NCBI RefSeq assembly: GCF_019800005.1
Contig: NZ_JABGCL010000018.1
Coordinates: forward strand, 56,729 to 120,728
Source of the DNA: Geminicoccus harenae
GTDB taxonomy: Bacteria > Pseudomonadota > Alphaproteobacteria > Geminicoccales > Geminicoccaceae
Direction: 5' to 3'
Length of the DNA stretch: 64,000 nt
The translations under genes and the position numbers were made by a program. Positions 1 to 9,580 of the stretch are shown here, in pieces (the first letter of the stretch is position 1; each line of letters starts with the position of its first letter). Below the pieces are notes generated by a model. The model was not told where the DNA came from. It ran no database searches and saw only the letters and a list, made by a program, of their open reading frames with translations.

Positions 1-172
1 AGGCCAGGATGATCGCGGCTGCGATCACGAGCGACAGCGCGCTCAAGGGGCCGATCAGCCGGACGCCGTCCCCCTCGCGCAGGACGCCGATCACCAGGAA
101 GAGCAGCCCGGCCAGCAGCAGGAGGAACTCCGGCAGGGCCGGCATCAGGTCGAGGAGCGGTGCTGGGGTCAT
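1..172 (-). CDS. nuoN: NADH-quinone oxidoreductase subunit N (5' part only)
   Basis: Only the first 57 residues of NuoN are present; the rest lies beyond the left edge. NuoN is one of three antiporter-like, proton-pumping membrane subunits of respiratory complex I. The visible part has a short polar start (MTPAPLLDLMPALPEF), a leucine-rich membrane helix, a charged loop (REGDGVR) and the beginning of a second helix. The start codon lies 19 bases after the nuoM stop, so it is the last gene of the nuo operon. Identification rests on position after nuoM plus the helix pattern. Confidence 0.85.
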   Translation of the reverse strand, partial: MTPAPLLDLMPALPEFLLLLAGLLFLVIGVLREGDGVRLIGPLSALSLVIAAAIILA

Positions 173-191
173 CGTTCTGGTTCCTTGCCGC

Positions 192-1694
192 TCACTCGCC
201 GGCGACGGCGGCAGTGTCCACCGTCTGGGTCTGCTGGATCAGGTGGGCCACGGCCGGCTCCATCGGCCGGGTGAAGAAGACCGGGTAGATGCCCAGCCAC
301 AGCGTCAGGAGCACGAGCGGTGCGAAGGCCACCATCTCGTTCCAGCGCAGGTCCTTGATCGACTTCAGGTCGTCCCGGGTGATGGTGCCGAAGATGACCC
401 GCCGGTAGAGCCAGAGCATGTAGGCGGCACCCAGGATCATGCCGGTCGCGGCCAGGGCGGCCACCCAGCTGTTCACCTGGAACACGCCGACGATGACCAT
501 GACCTCGCCGACGAAGCCCGACGTGCCCGGCAGGCCCACCGAGGCCATGCTGAAGAACAGGAAGATCACGGCATAGATCGGCATCCGGTCGGCCAGGCCG
601 CCATAGCGCGCGATCTCGCGGCTGTGGATCCGGTCATAGACCACGCCCACCACCATGAAGAGGGCCGCCGAGACGACGCCGTGCGAGAGCATCTGCACCA
701 CGCTGCCCTGGATGCCCAGCGCGTTGGGGGTGAAGCAGCCGATCGTCACCAGGCCCATATGGGCCACCGACGAATAGGCGATCAGCTTCTTCATGTCCTG
801 CTGCACCAGCGCCACCAGCGAGGTGTAGACCACGGCGATGGCCGACAGCGTGAACACGAAGGGCGCGAAATAGGCCGAGGCCTCGGGCAGCATCGGCACC
901 GAGAAGCGCAAAAAGCCGTAGCCGCCGAGCTTGAGCAGCACGCCCGCCAGCAGCACCGAGCCGCCGGTCGGCGCCTCGACATGGGCGTCCGGCAGCCAGG
1001 TATGGAACGGCCACATCGGCACCTTGACCGCGAACGCCGCGAACATGGCGATCCACAGCCAGTACTGCATCGAGAGGGGGATCTCGGCATTCTGCAGGAC
1101 GGCCAGGTCGGTGGTGCCGGTTTCCAGGAAGATCGCCAGGATCGCGATCAGGAACAGGACCGAGCCCGCCAGCGTGTAGAGAAAGAACTTGAACGAGGCA
1201 TAGATCCGGCGCGGGCCGCCCCAGATGCCGATGATCAAATACATCGGGATCAGGATCGCCTCGAAGAACACGTAGAACAGCACCATGTCGAGCGCGCAGA
1301 ACACGCCGATCATCAGGCTGTCCATGACCAGGAAGGCGACCATGTACTCCTTGACCCGGTGCTCGACCGAGTACCAGGAGCCGACCACCACCAGCACGGT
1401 CAGCAGGGCGGAGAGCGGGATGAACCACAAGGAGATCCCGTCGATCCCCATATGGTACTCGACGCCCAGGCCCGGCAGCCACTGGGCGCGCTCGACGAAC
1501 TGGAAGCCCGGCTGGGCCGGGTCGAAGCCCGCCACCAGGAACAGGGAGAGGAGGAAGGTGACGCCCGAGGTCCACAAGGCGACGCTGCGGGCGTTGCGGA
1601 TCACCACCTCGCCGTCACCGCGGATCACCAGGATGATCGCTGCCCCCAGGAGCGGGAGGAACGTCACCAGCGAGAGGAGTGGCCAGTCGCTCAT
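192..1694 (-). CDS. nuoM: NADH-quinone oxidoreductase subunit M
   Basis: A 500-residue polytopic membrane protein of the complex I proton-pumping arm, normal length for NuoM. The family's functional charges are visible: Glu145 in a helix (VFFEAILIP), Lys224 before the conserved PFHTWLPDAHVEAPT segment, and Lys255 in LLKLGGYG. These form the buried charge relay that carries protons. The start is ATG, 8 bases after the nuoL stop, so the two are surely co-transcribed. The HTWLPDAH signature separates it from NuoL, which has HTWLPDAMEGP. Confidence 0.97.
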   Translation of the reverse strand: MSDWPLLSLVTFLPLLGAAIILVIRGDGEVVIRNARSVALWTSGVTFLLSLFLVAGFDPAQPGFQFVERAQWLPGLGVEYHMGIDGISLWFIPLSALLTVLVVVGSWYSVEHRVKEYMVAFLVMDSLMIGVFCALDMVLFYVFFEAILIPMYLIIGIWGGPRRIYASFKFFLYTLAGSVLFLIAILAIFLETGTTDLAVLQNAEIPLSMQYWLWIAMFAAFAVKVPMWPFHTWLPDAHVEAPTGGSVLLAGVLLKLGGYGFLRFSVPMLPEASAYFAPFVFTLSAIAVVYTSLVALVQQDMKKLIAYSSVAHMGLVTIGCFTPNALGIQGSVVQMLSHGVVSAALFMVVGVVYDRIHSREIARYGGLADRMPIYAVIFLFFSMASVGLPGTSGFVGEVMVIVGVFQVNSWVAALAATGMILGAAYMLWLYRRVIFGTITRDDLKSIKDLRWNEMVAFAPLVLLTLWLGIYPVFFTRPMEPAVAHLIQQTQTVDTAAVAGE

Positions 1695-1702
1695 GAGATC
1701 CC

Positions 1703-3625
1703 TCAGCGCACGAAGAACAGGTACCAGGTGACCAGCGCGGCGACGCCGATCAGCATGGCAAAGGCATAGTGGTAGACATAGCCGGTCTGCAGCCGGGCCG
1801 TCTGGCGGGCGAGCCGGCCGGTGGCAGCCGCCACCCCGTCCGGCCCGAACCCGTCGATGACCAGCCCGTCGCCGCCCCGCCAGAACACGGAGCCGACTGC
1901 CTTGGCCGGCTGGACGAAGATCCGGTCATAGAGCTCGTCGAAATACCACTTGTTCAGCAGGAACAGGTAGACCGGGCGAAGGGCGGCAGCGATCCGGCCG
2001 GGCACGCTCGGCACCAGGAGGTAGAGCACGAGGGACAGGCCGAACCCGGCCACGCCGACGATCAGCGGGGCGAACCTCACCAGCGTCGGGACGTGGTGCA
2101 GCTCCTCCAGGATGTTGGGCTCCCCGCGCATGAAGATCGCACCGCTCCACCAGGCGGCGTCGGGCGCGATCATGCCCTGGGCCAGCCAGCCGGCGAACAG
2201 CGCGCCACCGGCCAGGCAGAACAGCGGGACCAGCATGACCATCGGGCTCTCGTGGACATGCTCCATCGTGTGATGGTCGGCCCGGGGCGTGCCGTGGAAG
2301 GTCAGCCAGAGCAGCCGGCCCGAATAGAAGGCGGTCAGGAAGGCGGCACCGATGCCCAGCCAGAAGGCGTAGCGGGCGAACGGCGCGTGCGAGGCCCAGG
2401 CCGCCTCCAGGATCGCGTCCTTGGAGTAGTAGCCGGCGAAGAACGGGATGCCCATCAGCGCCAGCGAGCCGATCCACATCATCGCGTAGGTGATCGGGAT
2501 CTTGTTCCAGATCCCGCCCATCTTCCGCATGTCCTGCTCGTGGTGCATCGCATGGATCACCGAGCCCGCACCCAGGAACAGCAGCGCCTTGAAGAAGGCG
2601 TGGGTGAACAGGTGGAAGACACCGGCACTGTAGGCCGACACGCCGCAGGCGAAGAACATGTAGCCGAGCTGCGAGCAGGTCGAATACGCGATCACCCGCT
2701 TGATGTCGTTCTGCACCATGCCGATCGTGGCGGCGAAGAACGCGGTGGAAGCGCCGATGAAGGCGACCATCGCCAGGGCGGTGGGCGCGTACTCGTAGAG
2801 CGGGCTGAACCGCGCCACCAGGAACACGCCGGCGGTCACCATGGTCGCGGCATGGATCAGCGCCGAGACCGGAGTCGGGCCCTCCATGGCGTCCGGCAGC
2901 CAGGTATGGAGGCCGAGCTGCGCCGACTTGCCCATCGCACCGATGAACAGCAGCACGCCGATGATGGTGAGCGTGTTGAACTCGTAGCCGAACACCACGA
3001 TCGTGCTGTCGGCAAAGCTCGCGGCGTTGGCGAAGATCACGTCGTACTGGACGCTGTCGAACACCAGGTAGCAGGCGGCGATACCCAGGATGAGGCCGAA
3101 GTCACCCACCCGGTTGACGATGAACGCTTTCATCGCCGCGGCACAGGCCGAGGCGCGGTCGTACCAGAAGCCGATCAGCAGGTAGGAGGCGACACCCACC
3201 CCTTCCCAGCCGAAGAAGAGCTGGATGAGGTTGTCGCTGGTCACCAGCATCAGCATGGCGAAGGTGAACAGCGACAGATACGACATGAAGCGCGGGATCG
3301 ACGCGTCCTCAGCCATGTAGCCGACCGAGTAGACGTGGATCAGGAAGCTGATGAAGCTCACCACCAGCATCATGCTGGCGGACAGCCCGTCGATCCGGAG
3401 CGCCCACTGGGTGTCGAACGAGCCGACCACGATCCAGTCGAACAGGACGACCTTGAACGGCTCGCCATAGATGTTGAGGAAGAAGCTCGCGATCGCGCAG
3501 GCGGCGGACAGCGCCATGAACCCGCAGGTCACCACCTGCGAGGCGCGGTCGCCGATCATGCGGCCGAACAGGCCGGCGATCAGGGCGCCGACGAGCGGCG
3601 CGAACACCAGGATCGTGTAGAGCAT
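1703..3625 (-). CDS. nuoL: NADH-quinone oxidoreductase subunit L
   Basis: A 640-residue membrane protein, the distal proton-pumping subunit of complex I that also carries the long lateral helix. It shows the NuoL signature HTWLPDAMEGPTPVSALIHAATMV (about residues 240-263), the buried Glu141 in FFGWEGVG and Lys233 just before the signature. The C-terminal third, after the antiporter core, fits the lateral helix and terminal anchor. The ATG start is 7 bases after the nuoK stop. Length is typical of alphaproteobacterial NuoL. Confidence 0.97.
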   Translation of the reverse strand: MLYTILVFAPLVGALIAGLFGRMIGDRASQVVTCGFMALSAACAIASFFLNIYGEPFKVVLFDWIVVGSFDTQWALRIDGLSASMMLVVSFISFLIHVYSVGYMAEDASIPRFMSYLSLFTFAMLMLVTSDNLIQLFFGWEGVGVASYLLIGFWYDRASACAAAMKAFIVNRVGDFGLILGIAACYLVFDSVQYDVIFANAASFADSTIVVFGYEFNTLTIIGVLLFIGAMGKSAQLGLHTWLPDAMEGPTPVSALIHAATMVTAGVFLVARFSPLYEYAPTALAMVAFIGASTAFFAATIGMVQNDIKRVIAYSTCSQLGYMFFACGVSAYSAGVFHLFTHAFFKALLFLGAGSVIHAMHHEQDMRKMGGIWNKIPITYAMMWIGSLALMGIPFFAGYYSKDAILEAAWASHAPFARYAFWLGIGAAFLTAFYSGRLLWLTFHGTPRADHHTMEHVHESPMVMLVPLFCLAGGALFAGWLAQGMIAPDAAWWSGAIFMRGEPNILEELHHVPTLVRFAPLIVGVAGFGLSLVLYLLVPSVPGRIAAALRPVYLFLLNKWYFDELYDRIFVQPAKAVGSVFWRGGDGLVIDGFGPDGVAAATGRLARQTARLQTGYVYHYAFAMLIGVAALVTWYLFFVR

Positions 3626-3632
3626 CGCCCGC

Positions 3633-3941
3633 TCAGCCCCGCATCAGGTTGATGTCCTCGACCTCGATACTGCCGCGGTTGCGGAAGTACACGACGACGA
3701 TCGCCAGCCCGATCGCGGCCTCGGCGGCGGCGACGGTCAGGACGAACATCGTGAACACCTGCCCGACCAGGTCGTTCAGGTGGGCCGAGAACGCGACGAA
3801 GTTGATGTTGACCGAAAGCAGGATCAGCTCGATCGACATCAGGATGATGATGACGTTCTTCCGGTTCAGGAAGATGCCGAACACGCCCAGCGTGAACAGG
3901 ATCGCGGCCAGCGTCAGGAAATGAGAAAGAGGAATCGCCAT
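3633..3941 (-). CDS. nuoK: NADH-quinone oxidoreductase subunit K
   Basis: A 102-residue protein with three membrane helices, the standard NuoK size. The two buried glutamates needed for proton translocation are present: Glu38 (LMSIELILLSVN) and Glu74 (AAAEAAIGLA). The start is fixed by the gene order: its ATG shares one base with the nuoJ TGA (TGATG), a translational-coupling arrangement. A longer in-frame reading upstream overlaps nuoJ and is rejected as a shadow. Confidence 0.96.
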   Translation of the reverse strand: MAIPLSHFLTLAAILFTLGVFGIFLNRKNVIIILMSIELILLSVNINFVAFSAHLNDLVGQVFTMFVLTVAAAEAAIGLAIVVVYFRNRGSIEVEDINLMRG

Positions 3942-4549
3942 CACACGCCCGCCCCGGTGTCGACCTTGCGCAACTCGACCGTGTCCTGCGGCCGGCGATG
4001 GACCTGCTCGGCGATGTCCTGGCGCCGCAGCGTGCCGCGCGGGCGCAGGGTCAGCATGATGGCACCGATGATCGCCACCAGCAGGATCACCCCGGCTGTC
4101 TGGAACAGGTAGACATAGTCGGTATAGATCACCCGCCCCAGCGCTTCCGTGTTGGTGATGGACGGATCGCTCGGGATCGGCGCCGCGGTCTCGAACCCGC
4201 CGGCGAACGCCCAGCCGCCGGTGACCAGGATCAGCTCGGCCAGCAGGATCACGCCCACCAGCGCACCGATCGGCCAGTAGAGCCGGGCCCCCTCGCGCAA
4301 CCGCCGGAAGTTCACGTCGAGCATCATGACGACGAACAGGAACAGGACCGCCACCGCGCCCACGTAGACGACCACCAGGATCATCGCCAGGAACTCGGCG
4401 CCCAGCAGGAGGAACAGGCCCGCCGAGTTGAAGAAGGCCAGGATCAGGAACAGCACGGAATGGACCGGATTGCGTGAGGCGATCACCATCACGGCGCACC
4501 CGACCGTCACGGCCGACAGCAGGTAGAACAGAGCCAGTTCGATCGTCAT
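3941..4549 (-). CDS. nuoJ: NADH-quinone oxidoreductase subunit J
   Basis: A 202-residue membrane subunit of complex I. It has five hydrophobic helices, including the FYLLSAVTVGCAVMVIASRNPVHSVLFL start and the glycine/valine-rich third helix (YVGAVAVLFLFVVMML) whose pi-bulge is mechanistically important in the family. A hydrophilic C-terminal tail of about 30 residues follows. It starts 55 bases after the nuoI stop and overlaps nuoK by one base. Confidence 0.95.
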   Translation of the reverse strand: MTIELALFYLLSAVTVGCAVMVIASRNPVHSVLFLILAFFNSAGLFLLLGAEFLAMILVVVYVGAVAVLFLFVVMMLDVNFRRLREGARLYWPIGALVGVILLAELILVTGGWAFAGGFETAAPIPSDPSITNTEALGRVIYTDYVYLFQTAGVILLVAIIGAIMLTLRPRGTLRRQDIAEQVHRRPQDTVELRKVDTGAGV

Positions 4550-4604
4550 CGTTCACCAACCACGAGGCCAGGGCCGGCCGGTCTATGTCGTTCGGGCATC
4601 ATGC

Positions 4605-5093
4605 TCAGCGATACGGAGCATCGGCGGCGAGATTGGCCGCGATCTCGCGCTCCCAGCGATCGCCGTTCGCGAGCAGCCTCGCCTTGTTGTAGAACAGCTC
4701 TTCCCGCGTCTCCGTGGCGAACTCGAAGTTCGGCCCGAGCACGATCGCATCCACCGGGCAGGCCTCCTCGCAGAAGCCGCAATAGATGCACTTGGTCATG
4801 TCGATGTCGTAGCGGGTGGTCCGGCGGCTGCCATCCGCGCGCGGCTCCGATTCGATCACGATGCACTGGGCCGGGCAGACCGCCTCGCAGAGCTTGCAGG
4901 CGATGCAACGCTCTTCCCCGTTGGGATAGCGGCGCAGCACATGCTCTCCCCGGAAGCGCGGGCTGAGCGGCCCCTTCTCGTAGGGATAGTTGATCGTCAC
5001 CTTCTTCTTGAACATGTAGCGCAGGGTCAGCGCGAAGCCCTGGACCAGTTCCTGCCAGAGGAAGGTGCGTGCCGCCCGGTCGAGTGCGGTCAT
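4605..5093 (-). CDS. nuoI: NADH-quinone oxidoreductase subunit I (two 4Fe-4S)
   Basis: A 162-residue peripheral-arm subunit holding clusters N6a and N6b. The ligands are Cys63/66/69/73 (CIACKLCEAVC) and Cys102/105/108/112 (CIYCGFCEEAC), the classic 8Fe ferredoxin pattern, with the tandem CP that passes electrons between clusters. I chose the ATG giving MTALDRAARTFLWQEL because this matches the family N-terminus and is preceded by an AGGAA ribosome site. An upstream in-frame start would add 24 unrelated residues. The 109-base gap to nuoH is the largest in the operon. Confidence 0.95.
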   Translation of the reverse strand: MTALDRAARTFLWQELVQGFALTLRYMFKKKVTINYPYEKGPLSPRFRGEHVLRRYPNGEERCIACKLCEAVCPAQCIVIESEPRADGSRRTTRYDIDMTKCIYCGFCEEACPVDAIVLGPNFEFATETREELFYNKARLLANGDRWEREIAANLAADAPYR

Positions 5094-5202
5094 TTCCTGT
5101 CGATCCCCACATCCCATATCGGCGCCGGCGCCCCGCAGTGTCTTGGGACTTTTCCGGCGCCGCATCCAATCGGCAACAAGGTCGTCGCTTGAAGCGACCG
5201 TC

Positions 5203-6213
5203 TCAATTCGGCAGCAGGTCGAACGCCACCAGGAAGCCCGAGGTCAGCACCACCCAGACCAGCGACAGGGGCAGGAACACCTTCCAGCCCAGCCGCATGA
5301 GCTGGTCGTAGCGGTAGCGCGGCAGCGTCGCACGGGCCCAGATGAACACGAACAGCACCAGGCAGATCTTGAGGATGAACCAGATCGGCCCCGGCACCCA
5401 GTTCAGGGGTGCGATGTCGAAGGGCGGCAGCCACCCCCCAAGGAACAGGATCGAGGCGATGGCGCTCATCAGGATCATGTTCGCGTACTCGCCGAGGAAG
5501 AACAGCGCGAACGCCATCGACGAGTATTCGACGTTGTAGCCCGTGACCAGGGTCGCCTCGTCCTCGGGCAGGTCGAACGGATGCCGGTTCGTTTCCGCCA
5601 GGATCGAGGCGAGGAACAGCATGAACATCGGGAAGTGCGGGATGAAGTACCACAGGCCCCGCTGTGCCTCGACGATCGTGCTGAGGTTGAGCGATCCGGC
5701 ACAGATCAGCACGCTCACGATGATCAGGCCGATCGAGATCTCGTAGGAGATCATCTGCGCCGAGCTGCGCAGCGCTCCCAGGAAGGCGTAGCGCGAATTG
5801 GACGCCCAGCCCGCCATGATGATGCCGTAGACACCCAGCGAGCTCACCGCCAGCAGGTAGAGCACGCCCACATTGATGTCGGAGATCACCAGCCCGGCAC
5901 CCATCGGGATCACCGCCCAGCCGATCATGGCCAGCGTGAAGGTGATCATCGGTGCCAGGATGAACACGACCTTGTTGGAGGTCGCGGGGATCACCGTTTC
6001 CTTGAGGAACAGCTTGGCCCCGTCGGCCAGCGGCTGGAGCAGGCCGAACGGGCCCACCGTCATCGGCCCCTGGCGGAGCTGCATGGCGCCGATCACCTTG
6101 CGCTCGGCATAGGTGAGATAGGCCACGGCCAGGAGCAGCGGCACCACGATCAGCAGGATCTGGCCGACGATGATCAGGATGCTCAGGACGGCATCCAGAA
6201 GGGGCTCACCCAT
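5203..6213 (-). CDS. nuoH: NADH-quinone oxidoreductase subunit H
   Basis: A 336-residue membrane subunit that forms the quinone-access channel between the peripheral arm and the proton pumps. Family signatures are visible: AYLTYAERKVIGAMQLRQGP near residues 30-50, the acidic loop ETNRHPFDLPEDEATLVTGYNVEYSSM, and the C-terminal RYDQLMRLGWK. Length is typical. The ATG lies inside the last codons of nuoG (8-base overlap), so translation is probably coupled. Confidence 0.97.
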   Translation of the reverse strand: MGEPLLDAVLSILIIVGQILLIVVPLLLAVAYLTYAERKVIGAMQLRQGPMTVGPFGLLQPLADGAKLFLKETVIPATSNKVVFILAPMITFTLAMIGWAVIPMGAGLVISDINVGVLYLLAVSSLGVYGIIMAGWASNSRYAFLGALRSSAQMISYEISIGLIIVSVLICAGSLNLSTIVEAQRGLWYFIPHFPMFMLFLASILAETNRHPFDLPEDEATLVTGYNVEYSSMAFALFFLGEYANMILMSAIASILFLGGWLPPFDIAPLNWVPGPIWFILKICLVLFVFIWARATLPRYRYDQLMRLGWKVFLPLSLVWVVLTSGFLVAFDLLPN

Positions 6214-8275
6214 GGGTCCCGGTCGCCTTGATCGAGTGCTCCGCCAGGCGGAGCTTGGTGCATTCGGCCATCACCCCGGACGCCCGGGCGATCGCGTTGG
6301 TCTGGTAGTACTCGGTGATCGGCGACACGAACGGTGCCCGGTCGAACCCGAGATCGCCCGGCCCTGCCGCCCGCTCCCAGGCCGCCGGCACGATCACATC
6401 CGGCGTCGCTAGGAACGGGGCCAGCTCGGCCAGCCGTGCCCGCACCGCACCCAGCGTGTCCAGCTTCACGGTCACACCCAGCACATCGGACAGTGCCCGC
6501 AGGATCTTCCAGTCCTCGCGCGCCTCGCCGGGCGGCATGACCGCGAGCTTGGCCCGCTGCGGCCGGCCCTCGGTGTTCACATAGGTACCGTGCTTCTCGG
6601 TCCAGGCGGCCCCCGGCAGGATCACGTCGGCACGCGGGGCCGAGCGGTCGCCATGGTGGCCCTGGTAGATCACGTGGACGTCCGGGCTCAGCCCGGACAG
6701 GTCCAGCTCGTCCGCACCGATCAGGAACAGGACATCGACGCCGCCGGCCAGCATGCCGGCCACGTCCAGCCCGCCGCCCTGCCCCGGCACCAGGCCCAGG
6801 TCCAGGCCGGCCACCCGCGAGGCCGCGTGATGGAGGACGTTGAAGCCGTTCCAGCCCTCGCTGATCGCACCGAACTCGTCGGCCACCCGCATCGCCAGGT
6901 CCAGCACCGCCAGCCCGTCCGCCCGTGCGGTGGCGCCGCTGCCCAGGATCACCATCGGGTTCTGGGCGGCGCGCAGCTCCTTGGCGAAGCCGATCCCGCC
7001 GGCCAGCAGGTCGGACAGGGTCTGCACGCCGGCACCCAGGTCCTGGACCTCGTAGGTCAGGTCGATCCCGGCCGCACCGATCCGCCCCACCGGCATCGGG
7101 ATCTGCCGGCTGCGCTTGCGGATCCGGGCGTTCAGCACCGCCGCCTCGTGGCGCGGGTTGGTGCCGACCAGCAGGAACGCGTCGGCCCGCTCGATCCCCT
7201 CGATCGTGCTGTTGAACAGCCAGGAGGCGCGGGGTCCGTAGCCGAGCCTGCTGCCGTCCTGGCGGCAGTCGACGTTCGGCGTGCCGATCCTGGCCGCCAG
7301 CTCCCTGACCAGCACCATGGTCTCGGCATCGACCAGGTCGCCGATCACGAAGCCGATCCGCTCCGGTGCCGTACCCTTCAGCCGCGCTGCCGCGGCGTCC
7401 AGGGCGATGCGCCAGTCGGCCGGCTGGAGCTGGCCGTCCCGGCGGACCATCGGCCGGTCGAGGCGGCGCTTCTTCAGCCCGTCATAAAGGAAGCGGCCTT
7501 TGTCGGAGAGCCACTCCTCGTTGATCCCCTCGTGCAGCCGCGGGACGATCCGCATCACCTCGTTGCCGCGGGCATCCACTCGGATGTTGGAGCCGACCGC
7601 GTCCGAGACGTCGATCGACTCAGTCTTCCGCAGCTCCCAGGTACGCGCCTTGTACTCGTAGGGCTTGGAGTTCAGCGCGCCCACCGGGCAGAGGTCGATG
7701 ATGTTGCCCTGCAGCTCGGAGGTGAGCGACGCCTCGATCCAGTTGGTGATCTCCATGTGCTCGCCGCGCTGGACGGCACCGAGTTCCTCCACGCCCGCCA
7801 CCTCGTCGAGGAAGCGGATGCAGCGCGTGCAGTGGATGCAGCGCGTCATGTGGGTCGAGACCAGCGGGCCCAGATACTTGTCGACCACCGGGCGCTTGTT
7901 CTCGGTGTAGCGCGACTGGTCCGGCCCGTAGAACAGGGTGATGTCCTGCAGGTCGCACTCGCCGCCCTGGTCGCAGATCGGGCAGTCCAGCGGGTGGTTG
8001 ATCAGGAGGAACTCGAGCACGCCGCGGCGCGCCTTGTGCACCAGCGGCGTGTCGGTCTTGATCACCATGCCGTCGGCGGCCGGCATGGCGCAGGACGCCA
8101 CGGGCTTGGGCGACTTCTCCATCTCGACCAGGCACATCCGGCAGCTGCCGGCGATGTTGAGCCGCGGATGGAAGCAGAAAATCGGGATCTCGCGGCCCGC
8201 GGCCTCGCAGGCCTGCAGGACGGTCGACCCGACCGGCACCTCGACTTCGACCCCGTCGACGGTCAGCTTCGGCAT
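6206..8275 (-). CDS. nuoG: NADH-quinone oxidoreductase subunit G
   Basis: A 689-residue iron-sulfur subunit of the complex I electron-input module. The N-terminus has the 2Fe-2S ligands Cys34, Cys45, Cys48 and Cys62. Then come the His/Cys cluster motif HPLDCPICDQGGECDLQD and a 4Fe-4S set (CIHCTRC with DLCPVGAL). The rest is a molybdopterin-oxidoreductase-like domain that in this family has lost its molybdenum role. It starts 21 bases after nuoF and overlaps nuoH by 8 bases. Length is typical of alphaproteobacteria, shorter than the E. coli protein. Confidence 0.96.
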   Translation of the reverse strand: MPKLTVDGVEVEVPVGSTVLQACEAAGREIPIFCFHPRLNIAGSCRMCLVEMEKSPKPVASCAMPAADGMVIKTDTPLVHKARRGVLEFLLINHPLDCPICDQGGECDLQDITLFYGPDQSRYTENKRPVVDKYLGPLVSTHMTRCIHCTRCIRFLDEVAGVEELGAVQRGEHMEITNWIEASLTSELQGNIIDLCPVGALNSKPYEYKARTWELRKTESIDVSDAVGSNIRVDARGNEVMRIVPRLHEGINEEWLSDKGRFLYDGLKKRRLDRPMVRRDGQLQPADWRIALDAAAARLKGTAPERIGFVIGDLVDAETMVLVRELAARIGTPNVDCRQDGSRLGYGPRASWLFNSTIEGIERADAFLLVGTNPRHEAAVLNARIRKRSRQIPMPVGRIGAAGIDLTYEVQDLGAGVQTLSDLLAGGIGFAKELRAAQNPMVILGSGATARADGLAVLDLAMRVADEFGAISEGWNGFNVLHHAASRVAGLDLGLVPGQGGGLDVAGMLAGGVDVLFLIGADELDLSGLSPDVHVIYQGHHGDRSAPRADVILPGAAWTEKHGTYVNTEGRPQRAKLAVMPPGEAREDWKILRALSDVLGVTVKLDTLGAVRARLAELAPFLATPDVIVPAAWERAAGPGDLGFDRAPFVSPITEYYQTNAIARASGVMAECTKLRLAEHSIKATGTHG

Positions 8276-8296
8276 ACTAACGTTCCGATCCCGTCC

Positions 8297-9580
8297 TCAA
8301 GCCGCCAGCCGCCGGGCTTCGCCCTGCTCGCGGATCCTTCGTTCCAGTTCCGGCCTGAAATGCCGGATCAGGCCCTGCACCGGCCAGGCGGCGGCGTCGC
8401 CCAGCGCGCAGATGGTGTGGCCCTCGATCTGCTTGGTCACGTCCTGCAGGAGGTCGATGTCTTCCAGGCGGCACTCGCCCTTCACCATCCGCTCCATCAT
8501 GCGCCACAGCCAGCCGGTCCCTTCCCGGCACGGCGTGCACTGCCCGCAGGATTCGTGCATGTAGAACTTGGACAGCCGGGCGATCGCCTTCACGACGTCG
8601 GTCGACTTGTCCATCACGATCACGCCGGCCGTGCCCAGGCCCGAAGTGACCGCGCGCAGCGAATCGAAATCCATCAAGACGTCGTCGCAGATGGATTTGG
8701 GCAGGAGCGGCACCGAGGAGCCGCCCGGGATCACCGCCAGCAGGTTGTTCCAGCCGCCGCGCACGCCGCCGCAATGCTTCTCCAGAAGCTCCTTCAGCGG
8801 AATGCCCAGCTGCTCCTCGACCGTGCACGGCCGGTTCACATGGCCGGAAATGCAGAAGATCTTGGTGCCGGTGTTGTTCGGCCGGCCGATCCCGGCGAAC
8901 CATTCCGGGCCGCGGCGCAGGATGGTGGGCGTGACCGCGATCGATTCGACATTGTTGATCGTGGTCGGCCGGCCGTAGAGGCCGACCATGGCCGGGAACG
9001 GCGGCTTCAGGCGCGGCTGGCCTTTGGTGCCCTCCAGCGCCTGCAGGAGTGCCGTCTCCTCGCCGCAGATATAGGCCCCTGCCCCGCGATGGACGTAGAG
9101 GTCGAAGGACATGCCCGAGCCGCAGCAGTCCTTGCCCAGGTAGCCCGCCTCATAGGCCTCGGCCACCGCCCGCTCGAGCGCCTGGCCCTCGCGCACGAAC
9201 TCGCCGCGGATGAAGATGTAGCCGGCCGTGCAGCCCATGCCGGCGGCTGCGACCACGCAGCCTTCCACCAGCTTGTGCGGCTCGTGGCGCAGGATCTCGC
9301 GGTCCTTGCAGGTGCCGGGCTCCGATTCGTCGGCGTTCACCACCAGATAAGTGGGCCCCTCCGACTGCTTGGGCATGAAGGACCACTTCATGCCGGTCGG
9401 GAAGCCGGCACCGCCGCGGCCGCGCAGGCCGGACTTCTTGATCCCGTCGACGATCGCCTCGCGGCCGAGCAGGATCAGGTCCTTGGTGTTGCTCCAGTCG
9501 CCGCGGGCGCGGGCACCATCGATCCAGGGCGACTGCTCGCCATAGAGATTGGTGAAGATGCGATCCTGGTCACGCAGCAT
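8297..9580 (-). CDS. nuoF: NADH-quinone oxidoreductase subunit F (NADH/FMN)
   Basis: A 427-residue subunit that oxidises NADH through FMN. Visible motifs are the glycine-rich FMN/NADH site GRGGAGFPTG (residues about 54-63), the GAGAYICGEETALL segment, and the N3 4Fe-4S ligands in SCGQCTPCREG near residue 353. The ATG shares one base with the nuoE stop (TGATG). Length is usual for the family. Confidence 0.97.
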   Translation of the reverse strand: MLRDQDRIFTNLYGEQSPWIDGARARGDWSNTKDLILLGREAIVDGIKKSGLRGRGGAGFPTGMKWSFMPKQSEGPTYLVVNADESEPGTCKDREILRHEPHKLVEGCVVAAAGMGCTAGYIFIRGEFVREGQALERAVAEAYEAGYLGKDCCGSGMSFDLYVHRGAGAYICGEETALLQALEGTKGQPRLKPPFPAMVGLYGRPTTINNVESIAVTPTILRRGPEWFAGIGRPNNTGTKIFCISGHVNRPCTVEEQLGIPLKELLEKHCGGVRGGWNNLLAVIPGGSSVPLLPKSICDDVLMDFDSLRAVTSGLGTAGVIVMDKSTDVVKAIARLSKFYMHESCGQCTPCREGTGWLWRMMERMVKGECRLEDIDLLQDVTKQIEGHTICALGDAAAWPVQGLIRHFRPELERRIREQGEARRLAA